A stretch of DNA of 64,000 bases from Rhizobium johnstonii 3841 (GCF_000009265.1 NC_008380.1:2485501-2549500); one strand, 5' to 3'; numbered from the stretch's first letter, positions 47,818 to 57,053 are shown. Notes: generated by a model from the sequence alone, not told the origin. Numbers and translations: made by a program.

Positions 47818-48086
47818 AGCCTTTCCGGGTTAGATTGCAGCATTCTGCCGGAGCAGGTTTTCGTCAGGGCAAAGGCGATTGGCGACGGGCATACCCCTTG
47901 GTACGTCCGAGCCGATCGCCACTGCCCTGGCGCAAAGATGCCCGGCCCTTCGGGTTGGCTGAAACGGGCCGCCTGATCGACCGGCCGGTTTGGCCGTAGA
48001 ACTGGGCTACGACGCGCGCCGGCCGGTCGACCATCCGACTCCGTTTGAGCCAACAGAATGCTTCAATCTAACCCGGAAAGGCTCTA
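47815..48086. repeat. 272-bp structured element with 33-bp terminal inverted repeats and two inner hairpins
   Basis: The terminal arms 47815-47847 and 48054-48086 are inverted copies matching at 32 of 33 positions (arm begins TAGAGCCTTTCCGGGTTAGA). Inside are hairpin B at 47865-47929 (CAGGGCA...TGCCCTG with GGCGAT/ATCGCC-type pairing) and hairpin C at 47954-48054, built of GTTGGCTGAAACGG against CCGTTTGAGCCAAC and an inner perfect 12-bp pair TCGACCGGCCGG/CCGGCCGGTCGA. The folded form is a three-stem cloverleaf. There is no transposase and no obvious target duplication. It lies between the 100-aa membrane gene and coaD and fills most of that 382-base gap. It could be a MITE-like mosaic repeat or a structured RNA. 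Confidence 0.8.
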
Positions 48087-48159
48087 GCCGGAGGCGGGCA
48101 AATCACTTGCGAGAAGGCGTCATCCGTGACAAAAGGCGTCAAACCAACGGTCGGGCCAC

Positions 48160-48654
48160 ATGACGACAGCTTTCTATCCGGGGTCCTTCGACCCGATCAC
48201 CAATGGGCATGTGGATGTTCTGGTCCAGGCGCTCAACGTCGCCGAAAAGGTGATCGTCGCGATCGGCATCCATCCCGGCAAGGCGCCGCTCTTTTCCTTC
48301 GAAGAGAGGGCTGAGCTGATCCGCCGTTCTCTGGCTGAAGCGCTGCCCGGCAAGACCGGCGACATATCAGTCGTCGCCTTCGACAATCTGGTCGTCGATG
48401 CCGCCCGCACTCATGGCGCCACGCTGTTGATCCGCGGCCTTCGCGACGGCACCGATCTCGATTACGAAATGCAGATGGCCGGCATGAACCGGACGATGGC
48501 GCCCGATATCCAGACCATCTTTTTGCCGGCGGGCACGGCCTCGCGGCCCATTACCGCCACATTGGTCCGCCAGATCGCCGCCATGGGCGGCGATGTCAGC
48601 GCTTTCGTGCCGGCCGCCGTCTTGCAAGCCCTCACATCCAAGCGCCCAAACTAG
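48160..48654 (+). CDS. coaD: Phosphopantetheine adenylyltransferase
   Basis: Fourth step of coenzyme A synthesis: 4'-phosphopantetheine plus ATP to dephospho-CoA. The 164-residue protein has [17 protein letters not shown] with the nucleotidyltransferase T/HxGH motif, [20 protein letters not shown], and [20 protein letters not shown] in the position of the ISST loop. Full length. It is the first of a rightward series coaD, ppi, ppi, queA, tgt. Confidence 0.96.
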
Positions 48655-48696
48655 CAAGCGCAAAGACTAGGCGGAACCCGCCGCAATGGAGCTCAT

Positions 48697-49269
48697 ATGA
48701 AACTCTTTTATCTCGCATTTGCCGGCGTGTTGTATCTCGCCTCCTTCGCGGGGGATGCCTTCGCCCAGTCGGCCGATCATTATCTCACCATCCAGCTGAA
48801 GGATGGCCCTGTTGTCATCCAGCTCATGCCTGAGGTGGCGCCGAAGCATGTCGCCCAGATCGAGGCGCTGGCCAAGAAGGGCGAATACGACAACGTCGCC
48901 TTCCATCGCGTCATCGATGGCTTCATGGCTCAGACCGGCGACGTCAAATACGGCAACATGGAAAAGGGCTTCGACGCGAGCCTTGCCGGCACCGGCTCCT
49001 CGGATATGCCTGACATCCCGGCTGAATTCTCCAAGACTCCGTTCGTGCGCGGCACGGTCGGCATGGCCCGCTCGCAGGATCCGAACTCCGCCAATTCGCA
49101 GTTCTTTATCATGTTCGCCGACGGTTCCTTCCTGAACGGCCAGTACACCGTCGTTGGCAAGGTCGTCTCCGGCATGGAGAACGTCGACAAGATCAAGAAG
49201 GGCGAAGGCCAGAACGGCGAAGTCAAAAGTCCCGACCGGATGATCAAGGTCACCCTGGGCAAGAAGTAA
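48697..49269 (+). CDS. Periplasmic cyclophilin-type peptidyl-prolyl isomerase
   Basis: A 190-residue PpiA-like isomerase. It has a signal peptide (MKLFYLAFAGVLYLASFAG, cleavage near FAQS), then the cyclophilin core: FHRVIDGFMAQTGD, MARSQDPNSANSQFFIMFAD and NGQYTVVGKVVSGMENVD, with the catalytic Arg in FHRV. It is followed 29 bases later by a cytoplasmic paralogue, an arrangement that covers both compartments. Confidence 0.93.
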   Translation: MKLFYLAFAGVLYLASFAGDAFAQSADHYLTIQLKDGPVVIQLMPEVAPKHVAQIEALAKKGEYDNVAFHRVIDGFMAQTGDVKYGNMEKGFDASLAGTGSSDMPDIPAEFSKTPFVRGTVGMARSQDPNSANSQFFIMFADGSFLNGQYTVVGKVVSGMENVDKIKKGEGQNGEVKSPDRMIKVTLGKK

Positions 49270-49298
49270 GTTACGACAGAAACAAGAGGAGAAGGCTA

Positions 49299-49808
49299 AT
49301 GGCCGAGATCAAGGATCCCGAAAACACCGTCATTCTGGAAACCACCAAGGGCAAGGTTGTCATTCAGCTTTTGCCGCAGGTCGCCCCGGAGCATGTCGCC
49401 CGCATCAAGGAACTCGCCCGTGAGAAGGCCTATGACGGCGTCGTTTTCCACCGCGTCATCCAGGATTTCATGGCCCAGACGGGCGATGTCGAATTCGGCA
49501 AGAAGGGCTCGGAAACCTTCAATCCCAGCCGCGCCGGCATGGGCGGCTCCTCGAAGCCGGATCTGAAGGCTGAATTCTCCGCGACCACGCATACGCGCGG
49601 CACCTGCTCGATGGCCCGTTCGCAGAACCCGAACTCGGCCAATTCGCAGTTCTTCATCTGCTTCACCGACGCGCCCTGGCTGAACAAGCAGTATTCGGTC
49701 TGGGGCCAGGTCATCGAAGGCATGGACAACGTCGACAAGATCAAGCGCGGCGAGCCGGTTTCCGATCCGGACTCGATCGTCTCCATGCGGGTTGCCGCCG
49801 ACGTCTGA
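49299..49808 (+). CDS. ppiB: Cytoplasmic cyclophilin-type peptidyl-prolyl isomerase
   Basis: A 169-residue cyclophilin without signal peptide. The core motifs are FHRVIQDFMAQTGD, GTCSMARSQNPNSANSQFFI and KQYSVWGQVIEGMDNVDKI. The ribosome site is AGAGGAGAAGG. It is paralogous to the preceding gene; the pair probably arose by duplication and gain of an export signal. Confidence 0.94.
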   Translation: MAEIKDPENTVILETTKGKVVIQLLPQVAPEHVARIKELAREKAYDGVVFHRVIQDFMAQTGDVEFGKKGSETFNPSRAGMGGSSKPDLKAEFSATTHTRGTCSMARSQNPNSANSQFFICFTDAPWLNKQYSVWGQVIEGMDNVDKIKRGEPVSDPDSIVSMRVAADV

Positions 49809-49822
49809 TTGTGATTTCTGCT

Positions 49823-49862
49823 GAAACCCGCCCTTGCGCATAGCTGCGCGGGGGCGGGTTTC
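49823..49862 (+). terminator. Hairpin between ppiB and queA
   Basis: GAAACCCGCCC and GGGCGGGTTTC pair over 11 bp with an inner TGCGCA-type stem; a weak T run follows. It is 15 bases past the ppiB stop. Confidence 0.7.
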
Positions 49863-49883
49863 GCTTTGCCTGAAAGTGCTCTG

Positions 49884-50969
49884 ATGCGCGTAGACCTTTT
49901 CGATTTCGATCTGCCCGACGAACGCATAGCGTTGCGGCCCGCCGAGCCGCGCGACAGCGCGCGCCTGCTCGTCATCGATCCGAATGCGGAAAACAGCCTG
50001 TCGGACCATCGCGTCGGCGATCTCACGTCCTTCCTGCGGGCAGGCGACGCGCTGGTCTTCAACGATACCAAGGTCATTCCCGCCCAGCTCGAGGGTATCC
50101 GCCATCGCGACGGCGCCGGCGGCCAGCAGGTGTCGGCAACGCTGCACATGCGCACCAGCCCCAGCCGCTGGAAGGCCTTCGCCAAGCCCGGCAAGCGCAT
50201 CAAGCAGGGCGACCGCATCTCCTTCGGCCATTCCGGCGAAAGCTGTTTCCTCGGTTCGCTCGATGCCACCGTCGAGGAAAAGGGCGAGGCCGGCGAGGTC
50301 ACGCTGCTGTTTGATCTCTCGGGCCCGGCGCTCGACGAGGCGATCGCCGCCGTCGGCCATATCCCGCTGCCACCCTATATCGCCGCCAAGCGTCCCGAGG
50401 ACGAACGCGACCGCGCGGATTACCAGACGATCTATGCTCGCGAGGAGGGCGCCGTTGCCGCCCCCACCGCCGGCCTGCATTTCACACCGGGCCTGTTCGA
50501 AGCGCTCGACAGGGCCGGCATCGAACGCCATTTCGTCACGCTGCATGTCGGTGCCGGCACTTTCCTGCCGGTCAAGGCCGACGATACCGCCGATCACAAG
50601 ATGCATCTCGAAAGCGGCTATGTCAGCGCCGAGATCGCCGCCCGGTTGAATGCCGTGCGGGAAAGAGGCGGGCGCATCGTCTGTGTCGGCACGACCTCGT
50701 TGCGGCTCATCGAGAGTGCAGCCGAGGAAAGCGGAGAGATCATGCCCTGGGCCGGCGCTACCGGCATCTTCATCACGCCGGGTTACCGCTTCAAGGCGGT
50801 CGACATGCTGATGACCAATTTCCACCTGCCGCGCTCGACGCTGTTCATGCTGGTCTCGGCCTTTGCCGGCTTCGAGACCATGCACGCGGCTTATAAACAC
50901 GCCATTTCGACGGGCTACCGCTTCTACTCTTACGGCGACGCGAGCCTTCTTTTCCGGAAAGACAGATGA
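49884..50969 (+). CDS. queA: S-adenosylmethionine:tRNA ribosyltransferase-isomerase
   Basis: This converts preQ1 in tRNA to epoxyqueuosine using the ribosyl part of SAM. The 361-residue protein starts [20 protein letters not shown], the standard N-terminus, and contains [28 protein letters not shown] and [14 protein letters not shown] with [18 protein letters not shown]. The overlap ATGA with tgt puts both tRNA queuosine steps in one operon. Confidence 0.96.
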   Translation: MRVDLFDFDLPDERIALRPAEPRDSARLLVIDPNAENSLSDHRVGDLTSFLRAGDALVFNDTKVIPAQLEGIRHRDGAGGQQVSATLHMRTSPSRWKAFAKPGKRIKQGDRISFGHSGESCFLGSLDATVEEKGEAGEVTLLFDLSGPALDEAIAAVGHIPLPPYIAAKRPEDERDRADYQTIYAREEGAVAAPTAGLHFTPGLFEALDRAGIERHFVTLHVGAGTFLPVKADDTADHKMHLESGYVSAEIAARLNAVRERGGRIVCVGTTSLRLIESAAEESGEIMPWAGATGIFITPGYRFKAVDMLMTNFHLPRSTLFMLVSAFAGFETMHAAYKHAISTGYRFYSYGDASLLFRKDR

Positions 50970-52096
50970 CAGACAATTTCCAATTCACCCTTGACAAGAC
51001 CGATGCCGGCGCACGCCTAGGCCAAATTTCCATGCCGCGCGGCGAGATCCGCACGCCGGCCTTCATGCCTGTTGGTACCGTCGGCACGGTCAAGGCGATG
51101 TATCTCGACCAGGTGCGCGAGACCGGCGCCGACATCATCCTCGGCAATACCTATCACCTGATGCTGCGCCCGACGGCCGAGCGCGTCGCCCGTCTCGGCG
51201 GCCTGCATAAGCTCATTCGCTGGGAGCACCCGATCCTGACCGATTCCGGCGGCTTCCAGGTGATGTCGCTGTCAGGTCTGCGCAAGCTCGACGAGCAGGG
51301 CGTCACCTTCAAGTCGCATGTTGATGGCAGTCTCCACCATATGTCGCCGGAGCGCTCCATCGAAATCCAGGGGCTTCTCGGCTCCGATATCCAGATGCAG
51401 CTCGATGAATGCGTGGCGCTGCCGGCTGAACCGAAGGAGATCGAGCGCGCCATGGAAATGTCGCTGCGCTGGGCCGAGCGCTGCAGGGTCGCCTTCGGGG
51501 AGCAGCCCGGCAAGGCGATGTTCGGCATCGTCCAGGGCGGCGATATCCCGGCGCTGCGCATCCGCTCGGCTGAGGCGCTGGCCCAGCTCGATCTCAAGGG
51601 TTATGCGATCGGCGGCCTTGCCGTCGGCGAGCCGCAGGATGTCATGCTGCAGATGCTGGAAACGACGCTGCCCGTGCTTCCGCTGGAAAAGCCGCGTTAC
51701 CTCATGGGTGTCGGCACGCCTGATGATATCCTGAAATCGGTCGCCCGCGGCATCGACATGTTCGATTGCGTTATGCCGACCCGTTCCGGCCGCCATGGCC
51801 TTGCCTTCACCCGCCGTGGCAAGGTCAACATCCGCAATGCCCGCCATGCCGAGGATATGCGCCCGCTCGACGAACAGTCTAACTGCCCTGCCTCGCGCGA
51901 CTATTCGCGTGCCTATCTGCACCACCTCGTCCGCTCAAACGAGGCGCTCGGCGGCATGCTGCTCTCCTGGCACAATCTCGCTTATTACCAGGAACTGATG
52001 CAGGGCATCCGCAAGGCGATCGCCGAAGGCCGCTTCGCTGATTTCATGGCGGAAACGCAGGAGGAATGGGCGAGGGGCGATCTCGAACCGGTTTAA
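50966..52096 (+). CDS. tgt: tRNA-guanine transglycosylase (Tgt) with altered zinc site
   Basis: This exchanges guanine 34 of GUN-anticodon tRNAs for preQ1. The 376-residue protein has catalytic Asp93 in [12 protein letters not shown], the nucleophile Asp in [18 protein letters not shown] and the base-recognition loop GGLAVGE. The bacterial zinc motif CxCxxC...H is changed: the segment reads [12 protein letters not shown], so the ligands align as Ser305, Cys307, Ser310, with His336 (SWHNLAYYQ) kept. Two cysteines are lost, though flanking residues are conserved. Whether it still binds zinc is an open point. Confidence 0.95.
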   Translation: MTDNFQFTLDKTDAGARLGQISMPRGEIRTPAFMPVGTVGTVKAMYLDQVRETGADIILGNTYHLMLRPTAERVARLGGLHKLIRWEHPILTDSGGFQVMSLSGLRKLDEQGVTFKSHVDGSLHHMSPERSIEIQGLLGSDIQMQLDECVALPAEPKEIERAMEMSLRWAERCRVAFGEQPGKAMFGIVQGGDIPALRIRSAEALAQLDLKGYAIGGLAVGEPQDVMLQMLETTLPVLPLEKPRYLMGVGTPDDILKSVARGIDMFDCVMPTRSGRHGLAFTRRGKVNIRNARHAEDMRPLDEQSNCPASRDYSRAYLHHLVRSNEALGGMLLSWHNLAYYQELMQGIRKAIAEGRFADFMAETQEEWARGDLEPV

Positions 52097-52127
52097 GCCA
52101 ATCAGACGAAGTTTGATCAGATCGGGA

Positions 52128-52556
52128 TCAAATGCCCTTGCTGTCCGCGTCCGGCATGATCTGCACGCCGTTGATCCTGTAGCTGCCGTCCGGCTGACGC
52201 GTGATCTGGTAGATCGCTGTCCAGTCCTTGCCGTCCCGGCCCGAAATCAGCACCTCGTGATAGATCAGCGCGCCGTTGTCGATCGAGCGGCTGCGCCCGA
52301 AGGCGTAATTGCCGGGGTGATAGACCGGCTCGTAGCTCTTCTTCACCATGGCGAAGAACAGGTTCTTGTCGGGATACAGCGCCCGGATGCCGGGAGCGGC
52401 GAAGGAATAGGCGGTCTCGGCATCGTCCTTGAGGAAGGCCTTGATCTGGTCCTCGATCATCGTCCGCGTCGTGTCGATCGGATCTTCGGCGCGGGCCGTG
52501 ACAGGGGAGAGAAAGGACGCGGCACACAGAATAAGAACTGCGAAGAAGGCGCGCAT
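52128..52556 (-). CDS. DUF4864 exported protein
   Basis: A 142-residue protein with a signal peptide (MRAFFAVLILCAASFLSPV, cleavage near ARAED) and a DUF4864-type core: MIEDQIKAFLKDDAETAYSFA, FFAMVKKSYEPVYHPGNYAFG, and WTAIYQITRQPDGSYRINGV. The fold is probably SnoaL/NTF2-like. The function is unknown. It is convergent with tgt and transcribed in the same direction as the KAS gene 81 bases upstream. Confidence 0.83.
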   Translation of the reverse strand: MRAFFAVLILCAASFLSPVTARAEDPIDTTRTMIEDQIKAFLKDDAETAYSFAAPGIRALYPDKNLFFAMVKKSYEPVYHPGNYAFGRSRSIDNGALIYHEVLISGRDGKDWTAIYQITRQPDGSYRINGVQIMPDADSKGI

Positions 52557-52637
52557 GGGGTATCTCCGGCTCTATCGGAGAAAGGATCGCCGATAGAGCA
52601 GAAGTGTAAGCGATTTTCAGCGCAAGGAAAGTGGACT

Positions 52638-53903
52638 TTACGACCAGCGGCGGAACAGGGCGCTGGCATTCACCCCGCCGAAGCCGAATCCGTTGGTGAT
52701 CGCATAGTTCATCGCTAGCGGCCGCGGCGTCTTGCCGACGATATCGATTCCGTCGGCATCAGGATCAGCCTCATCGAGGTTGCGGGTCGGCGGTGCGATC
52801 TGGTCGCGCAGCGCAAGAATGGTGAAGATCGCCTCCAGGCCGCCGGCGGCGCCAAGCAGGTGGCCGGTCGCCGATTTCGTCGCGCTGACGGCAATATCGC
52901 CATTGCGGCCGAAGACCGTGCCGATCGCCGCGATCTCGCCTCTGTCACCGACCGGTGTCGAGGTCGCATGCGCGTTCAGATGCCTGACCTCCGAAGCCGG
53001 GATCTTCGCCTGTCTGAGTGCTGCTTCCATCGCCCGGCGCGCGCCGTTGCCGTCTTCGGGTCCTGAGGTCATGTGGTAGGCGTCCGCAGCCGTGCCGTAG
53101 CCGACGAGTTCGGCGAGCGGCGTCGCACCGCGGGCAAGCGCGTGCTCCAGTGTCTCGATCACCAGCATGCCTGCGCCTTCGCCCATGACGAAACCATCGC
53201 GCGCCGTGTCGAAGGGGCGAGACGCCAGCTCCGGCGTCTCGTTGAAACCGGTGGAAAGCGCACGTGCGGCGGCAAAGCCGCCGAGGCTCACCTTATCGAT
53301 ACAGGCCTCGGCGCCGCCGCAGATCGCCACATCCGCTTCGCCGGAGCGGATCAGCCGCGCCGCATCGCCGATTGCCTGGACGCTGGCCGCACAGGCCGTC
53401 ACCGGAGCCCCGAGCGGCCCCTTGAAGCCGTAGCGGATGCTGACCTGGCCGGCGGCGAGGTTGACGAGGAAGGAGGGCACGGTGAAGGGCGACAGCCGCC
53501 GCACGCCGCGCGTTTCGCCGATCCTCACCGCTTCGGCGATCGCCGGAAAGCCGCCGACGCCCGACGCGATGATCGTTGCCGTGCGCTCGCGCTCGCCTTC
53601 GTCAGTGGGCATCCAGCCGGCCTGCCTCACCGCTTCCTCCGTTGCCGCCATGGCGAAATGGATGAAGCGGTCCATCTTCTTCTGGTCCTTCGGCGGGATA
53701 TAAAGGCCGGGATCGAAACCAGCCTCAGCATCTTCCGCGATACCGGGAACGATGCCGCCGACCTTGGCCGAGAGTTCGCCGACGATATCCTCCGCCAGCA
53801 TCCTCAGCCCCGAACCGCCATCGAGAAGACGGTTCCAGGCAGGCTCGACGCCGGTGCCGAGTGGCGAGACAAGTCCCATACCGGTGACAACGATGCGATC
53901 CAT
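52638..53903 (-). CDS. Beta-ketoacyl-ACP synthase II-like (FabF-type)
   Basis: A 421-residue condensing enzyme with the intact Cys-His-His set: nucleophile Cys in VTACAASVQAIGDAARLI, HATSTPVGDRGE and SATKSATGHLLGAAGGLEA, plus the C-terminal GFGGVNASALF. It lies outside a main fab cluster, beside an HxlR-type regulator and a small membrane gene. Rhizobia often have extra KAS genes for special or very-long fatty acids. The start at MDRIVVTGMG gives the standard N-terminus; the open frame 31 codons upstream overlaps the neighbour. Confidence 0.92.
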   Translation of the reverse strand: MDRIVVTGMGLVSPLGTGVEPAWNRLLDGGSGLRMLAEDIVGELSAKVGGIVPGIAEDAEAGFDPGLYIPPKDQKKMDRFIHFAMAATEEAVRQAGWMPTDEGERERTATIIASGVGGFPAIAEAVRIGETRGVRRLSPFTVPSFLVNLAAGQVSIRYGFKGPLGAPVTACAASVQAIGDAARLIRSGEADVAICGGAEACIDKVSLGGFAAARALSTGFNETPELASRPFDTARDGFVMGEGAGMLVIETLEHALARGATPLAELVGYGTAADAYHMTSGPEDGNGARRAMEAALRQAKIPASEVRHLNAHATSTPVGDRGEIAAIGTVFGRNGDIAVSATKSATGHLLGAAGGLEAIFTILALRDQIAPPTRNLDEADPDADGIDIVGKTPRPLAMNYAITNGFGFGGVNASALFRRWS

Positions 53904-53916
53904 TCTTTTGTCCTTT

Positions 53917-54423
53917 CTATGCGTCGATGCCGAGATACCAGGCGCGCATGCGGGCGATCCGCTCATGCACTTCGTCATCGGCGGCGGGGCCTGCAAGCAG
54001 GCTGGTGTTCTCGGGTGTCACTTCTTCGCCGGTCCGCGCATCGACCAGCATCGTCTCGCGCTCTCTGCCGGAAGCGGCATCGCCCAAGAGAAAGGCGAGG
54101 TCCTCTTCCGGCATGTGCCGGCTTCCCCAGGAAAACAGCGTCATCAGAACAGGAAAGAAATCACGGCCCTTGTCCGTCAGCAGATATTCGTAGCGGGCAG
54201 GGCGCTGATGGTAGAGCCGCCGTTCGAACAGCCCCTTTTCCGTCAGATGTTTCAATCGCCGCGTCAGGATGTTCGGCGCCACGCCGAGGCTTTTCTGGAA
54301 TTCGTCGAAGCGCGAAAGCCCCTGAAAGGCATCGCGCAGGATCAGCATGCTCCACCAGTCGCCGACGCTGTCGAGCGCGCGCGCCGCCGGGCATTTGAAA
54401 TCGCTGAAGCTCGTTCGCTGCAT
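53917..54423 (-). CDS. HxlR-family transcriptional regulator
   Basis: A 168-residue regulator with the HxlR winged helix: CPAARALDSVGDWWSMLILRDAF, then FDEFQKSLGVAPNILTRRL as recognition helix and GLFERRLYHQRPARYEYLLT as wing. The N-terminal CPAAR cysteine is the family's redox-capable residue. The C-terminal 60 residues extend past the usual HxlR length. The start at MQRTSFSDFKCP sits beside a palindromic operator; it is followed by the KAS gene 13 bases later, so both are probably one unit. Confidence 0.9.
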   Translation of the reverse strand: MQRTSFSDFKCPAARALDSVGDWWSMLILRDAFQGLSRFDEFQKSLGVAPNILTRRLKHLTEKGLFERRLYHQRPARYEYLLTDKGRDFFPVLMTLFSWGSRHMPEEDLAFLLGDAASGRERETMLVDARTGEEVTPENTSLLAGPAADDEVHERIARMRAWYLGIDA

Positions 54424-54430
54424 GGCTGAT

Positions 54431-54447
54431 GTCACTACAGCAGTGAC
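54431..54447. promoter_or_regulatory. Palindromic operator candidate upstream of the HxlR gene
   Basis: GTCACT-ACAGC-AGTGAC is a perfect 6-bp inverted repeat 8 bases upstream of the HxlR start, where it would block transcription or translation start. Autoregulation by the HxlR protein is a natural reading. Confidence 0.5.
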
Positions 54448-54501
54448 TATTATCATGCAAGTTACTTCCAAAACCGCCGCACACTTTTGCGCGACACGTT
54501 T

Positions 54502-54804
54502 TTAGATCGAGTCACCGTCGAAAATCCGGGCGAGCAGGATGCCGGCAACGAGCATGCCCGCTGCCACGAAGATCGTGTCACCCGGCGTGCCGATATAGAG
54601 CGGCCCGATATTGGCAAAGAGCAGGAAGGCGATGAGGAAGTTCGCCCAGCCCCAGACGACATTCGCCGTCGGCGAGCCAAGCTTTGCCCCTGGCGCGAAG
54701 GGAATGCGGAACGGCCTGCCGCTGACGCCGTTGACGAAATGTGGGATGCCGTTGGTCAGAAATGCCGCGGCGATGAAATGGGCGATATAGGCGATCCACG
54801 GCAA
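54502..54804 (-). CDS. Small hypothetical membrane protein, 100 aa
   Basis: A short protein with three hydrophobic segments: MPWIAYIAHFIAAAFLTNG, VVWGWANFLIAFLLFANIG and TIFVAAGMLVAGILLARIF. Its N-terminal NGIPHFVNGVSGRPFRIPFA resembles small uncharacterised membrane proteins seen in alphaproteobacteria; I do not assign a family. It lies upstream of the HxlR and KAS genes on the same strand, separated by 78 bases. Confidence 0.65.
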   Translation of the reverse strand: MPWIAYIAHFIAAAFLTNGIPHFVNGVSGRPFRIPFAPGAKLGSPTANVVWGWANFLIAFLLFANIGPLYIGTPGDTIFVAAGMLVAGILLARIFDGDSI

Positions 54805-54901
54805 AGGCTTCTCCTGACCTGCGTGAGTGGCGTCAACGGAGAATGTGGCCGGGATTTTCGTACCGGCAAGAGGAGGAGACGCGACTCCCCGTGACGCTGG
54901 A

Positions 54902-54926
54902 GGCCCGCCCCGGAGGGAGGCGGGCC
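54902..54926 (-). terminator. GC hairpin after the RTX protein gene
   Basis: GGCCCGCC/GGCGGGCC stem of 8 bp with a 9-base loop, 8 bases beyond the stop of the RTX gene, with no T run on the minus strand. It may be a terminator. Confidence 0.55.
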
Positions 54927-54933
54927 GACCGGG

Positions 54934-56796
54934 TCAGACAAGCAGGAAATCTTTGAAGTGAAGTGCTGCGGAATTGTCGAAATCGGCGACGTGGATCGCC
55001 GCGCCCGCTGCGCTTCCATCCGCGTCATAGGATAGAATGCCGCTGGCTTTGTCATAGATCAGCTTATCATCAGCCTCGAGCGCTTTTGTTCCGAGAACGA
55101 AATTCTCGGCCGAAAATCCGGATGGCTTGAGCCCGGTGAAGATCGCATCGTCGAACACCAGCCTATCGCCTGCGGCTGTGGAGAAATCCACGATCTTGTC
55201 GACGCTGGTATTGCTGGGCTTGACATCGAAGACGAAGGAATCGGCTCCGCCTCCGCCGGTGAGAACATCAGCACCGGCCTTGCCGATCAGCTTGTCGTTT
55301 CCGAGCCCGCCGACCAATCGGTCGTTCCCTTTCCCGCCGTTGAGGGAATTGTTTCCGCCGTTGCCCGTGAGAATGTTGGCCGTATTATTGCCTGTTGCGC
55401 TGAGATTGGCCGTCCCGGTCAAGGTGAGGTTTTCGATCATTCCGACCGCATGCTTCTGATCGGCCAGGCTGAAGGAGATAGAAGCCTTGACGGTGTCCGT
55501 ACCGCCGCCCCGGCTTTCGTCGACGATCTGGTTCGCATTGGTCACGGTGAAGGTGTCGTTGCCGACGCCGCCATAGAGATGGTTGGTGGCCGGCGGCGTG
55601 CTGGCGCCGCTGCCTGCTACCTCGATGATCAAGGGATGATCGGTGACATCGAGCGTCAGCGACGACACGTTGCTGAGGCTTTTGATCGCCGTCGTCCCGG
55701 TCACCGGGTCGAAGACCTTCACAAAGCCGAACGAGGCCCCGAGATTGACTTTGACGGCTGTTGTCGCGGCCTGAATGGCTGTGTCCGAGGACTGGTTCCA
55801 GATATCTGGCTCGTTCCAGAGGATGATCTGGTAGCTCCCATCCGATTTTTCCGTCAGCAGGCTGCGGGCCGACGACGGCATGCCGTCGATCGAATAATTG
55901 AGTGTTCCCGCGCTGAAGCTCGCCTTCGTTGCGCCGTCGTCCGCAAGGATTTCGGTGAGGTTATGGATCGCCGTTGCAGCCGGTTTGGCTGAATAGTCGA
56001 GATGAAAGAGACCGAAATGCCGCTCCTGGTTGGTGCCCTGCGGATCGGAATAGGCGTCCAGCAGCTCGTAGATGAATGTGTTTTTCGAGCCGAGGGCCGC
56101 ACCGTCCATCAGCGTATTGAGCAGGAGCTTTGCCTGCGTCGCTTCGCTGACGCCTTCCCAACCGCCATTGGTGTCGGCGGTGAGCGAGGTGTGGTAACCG
56201 GTTTCGGTGATCGCCAGTGGCTTGCCCGGATCGGCAGCGCGCTGAACGCCGGATTCTCGGGAAAGCCACGAGAATGGCTGGTCGCCATCCTTCGCATAGG
56301 TGTGGATCGTCGTGTAGTCGGAGGCCGACGCGACCGTATATCCGGTAAAGCCGAGGACGGGGATATTCTTCAGCAAGGGATCGGCGTTGACGGCGGCAGA
56401 CAGGTCCTTCTGATAGGCGACCGCTGCGGCCTGGCCGCTCAGGCCATGGTAGCTGACCGGCCAGTTATTGACTTCGTTCGGACCTTCGATGCCGACGACC
56501 GATCCGGGATGGGCCTGCACGAAGGTATGCAGCCGCTGGGCGACGGTGGCGGGGTCGACTTCCCGCTGGGCGCTGAAGACGAATTGCACGCCGGCCTCGG
56601 CCGCATCGCCGAGATGCGCTTGGCCGTTGGGGTCGGAAGCGGAGTTGGGAGCATGATCGCGGACGGTATCAAGGCCAAGATAGTCGAGAGCCTTAACAAC
56701 TTCTCCGACATTGGAATATTTTCCGTCGGTGTAGTCGATATGCGTATCAATTCCAAAGGAACGAATAATATCGTTTATTCTAACGGCTTGAGCCAA
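54934..56796 (-). CDS. RTX exoprotein with a clan GH-A-like glycosidase domain
   Basis: A 620-residue protein. Residues 1-300 look like a clan GH-A (beta/alpha)8 glycoside hydrolase: acid/base Glu108 in GIEGPNEVNNW (the NE pair) and nucleophile Glu198 in LAITETGYHTS. A beta-sandwich-like middle (about 310-400) follows. The C-terminal part has RTX calcium repeats (GGVGNDTF, LTGNGGNNSLNGGKGNDRL, GGLGNDKLIGKAGADVLTGGGGADSF) and a type I secretion C-terminus. It has no N-terminal signal peptide, as expected for type I export (PrsDE-like). The substrate is probably a plant or bacterial polysaccharide, inferred. Confidence 0.8.
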   Translation of the reverse strand: MAQAVRINDIIRSFGIDTHIDYTDGKYSNVGEVVKALDYLGLDTVRDHAPNSASDPNGQAHLGDAAEAGVQFVFSAQREVDPATVAQRLHTFVQAHPGSVVGIEGPNEVNNWPVSYHGLSGQAAAVAYQKDLSAAVNADPLLKNIPVLGFTGYTVASASDYTTIHTYAKDGDQPFSWLSRESGVQRAADPGKPLAITETGYHTSLTADTNGGWEGVSEATQAKLLLNTLMDGAALGSKNTFIYELLDAYSDPQGTNQERHFGLFHLDYSAKPAATAIHNLTEILADDGATKASFSAGTLNYSIDGMPSSARSLLTEKSDGSYQIILWNEPDIWNQSSDTAIQAATTAVKVNLGASFGFVKVFDPVTGTTAIKSLSNVSSLTLDVTDHPLIIEVAGSGASTPPATNHLYGGVGNDTFTVTNANQIVDESRGGGTDTVKASISFSLADQKHAVGMIENLTLTGTANLSATGNNTANILTGNGGNNSLNGGKGNDRLVGGLGNDKLIGKAGADVLTGGGGADSFVFDVKPSNTSVDKIVDFSTAAGDRLVFDDAIFTGLKPSGFSAENFVLGTKALEADDKLIYDKASGILSYDADGSAAGAAIHVADFDNSAALHFKDFLLV

Positions 56797-57053
56797 AATT
56801 TTTTCTCCCAGTTCGTGAGGGAATTGGCGATGGGAATTATCCCCATTTCTGACGCCGATTCGATTTAATACAGGAGGAGGGCTACGCAGTGTTGCCCGTT
56901 AACCATGATATATTGTCCTGAATGTGGCCCGTACCGGATCGCATTGAATGCCGAATCTGTGCTTGCATTTTTGCATTCAGCCGGCCGATCATGCCGAGTG
57001 AGGCGGCCGCATGAGCGGGGTCCCGCGAAATCCGACACGGCCTGGAGGATCCG

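Noticed and set aside
47778..48053. N-terminal extension of the 100-aa membrane protein to 192 aa
   Set aside because: The extra part is translated from the palindromic elements; a start with a ribosome site exists at 47777.
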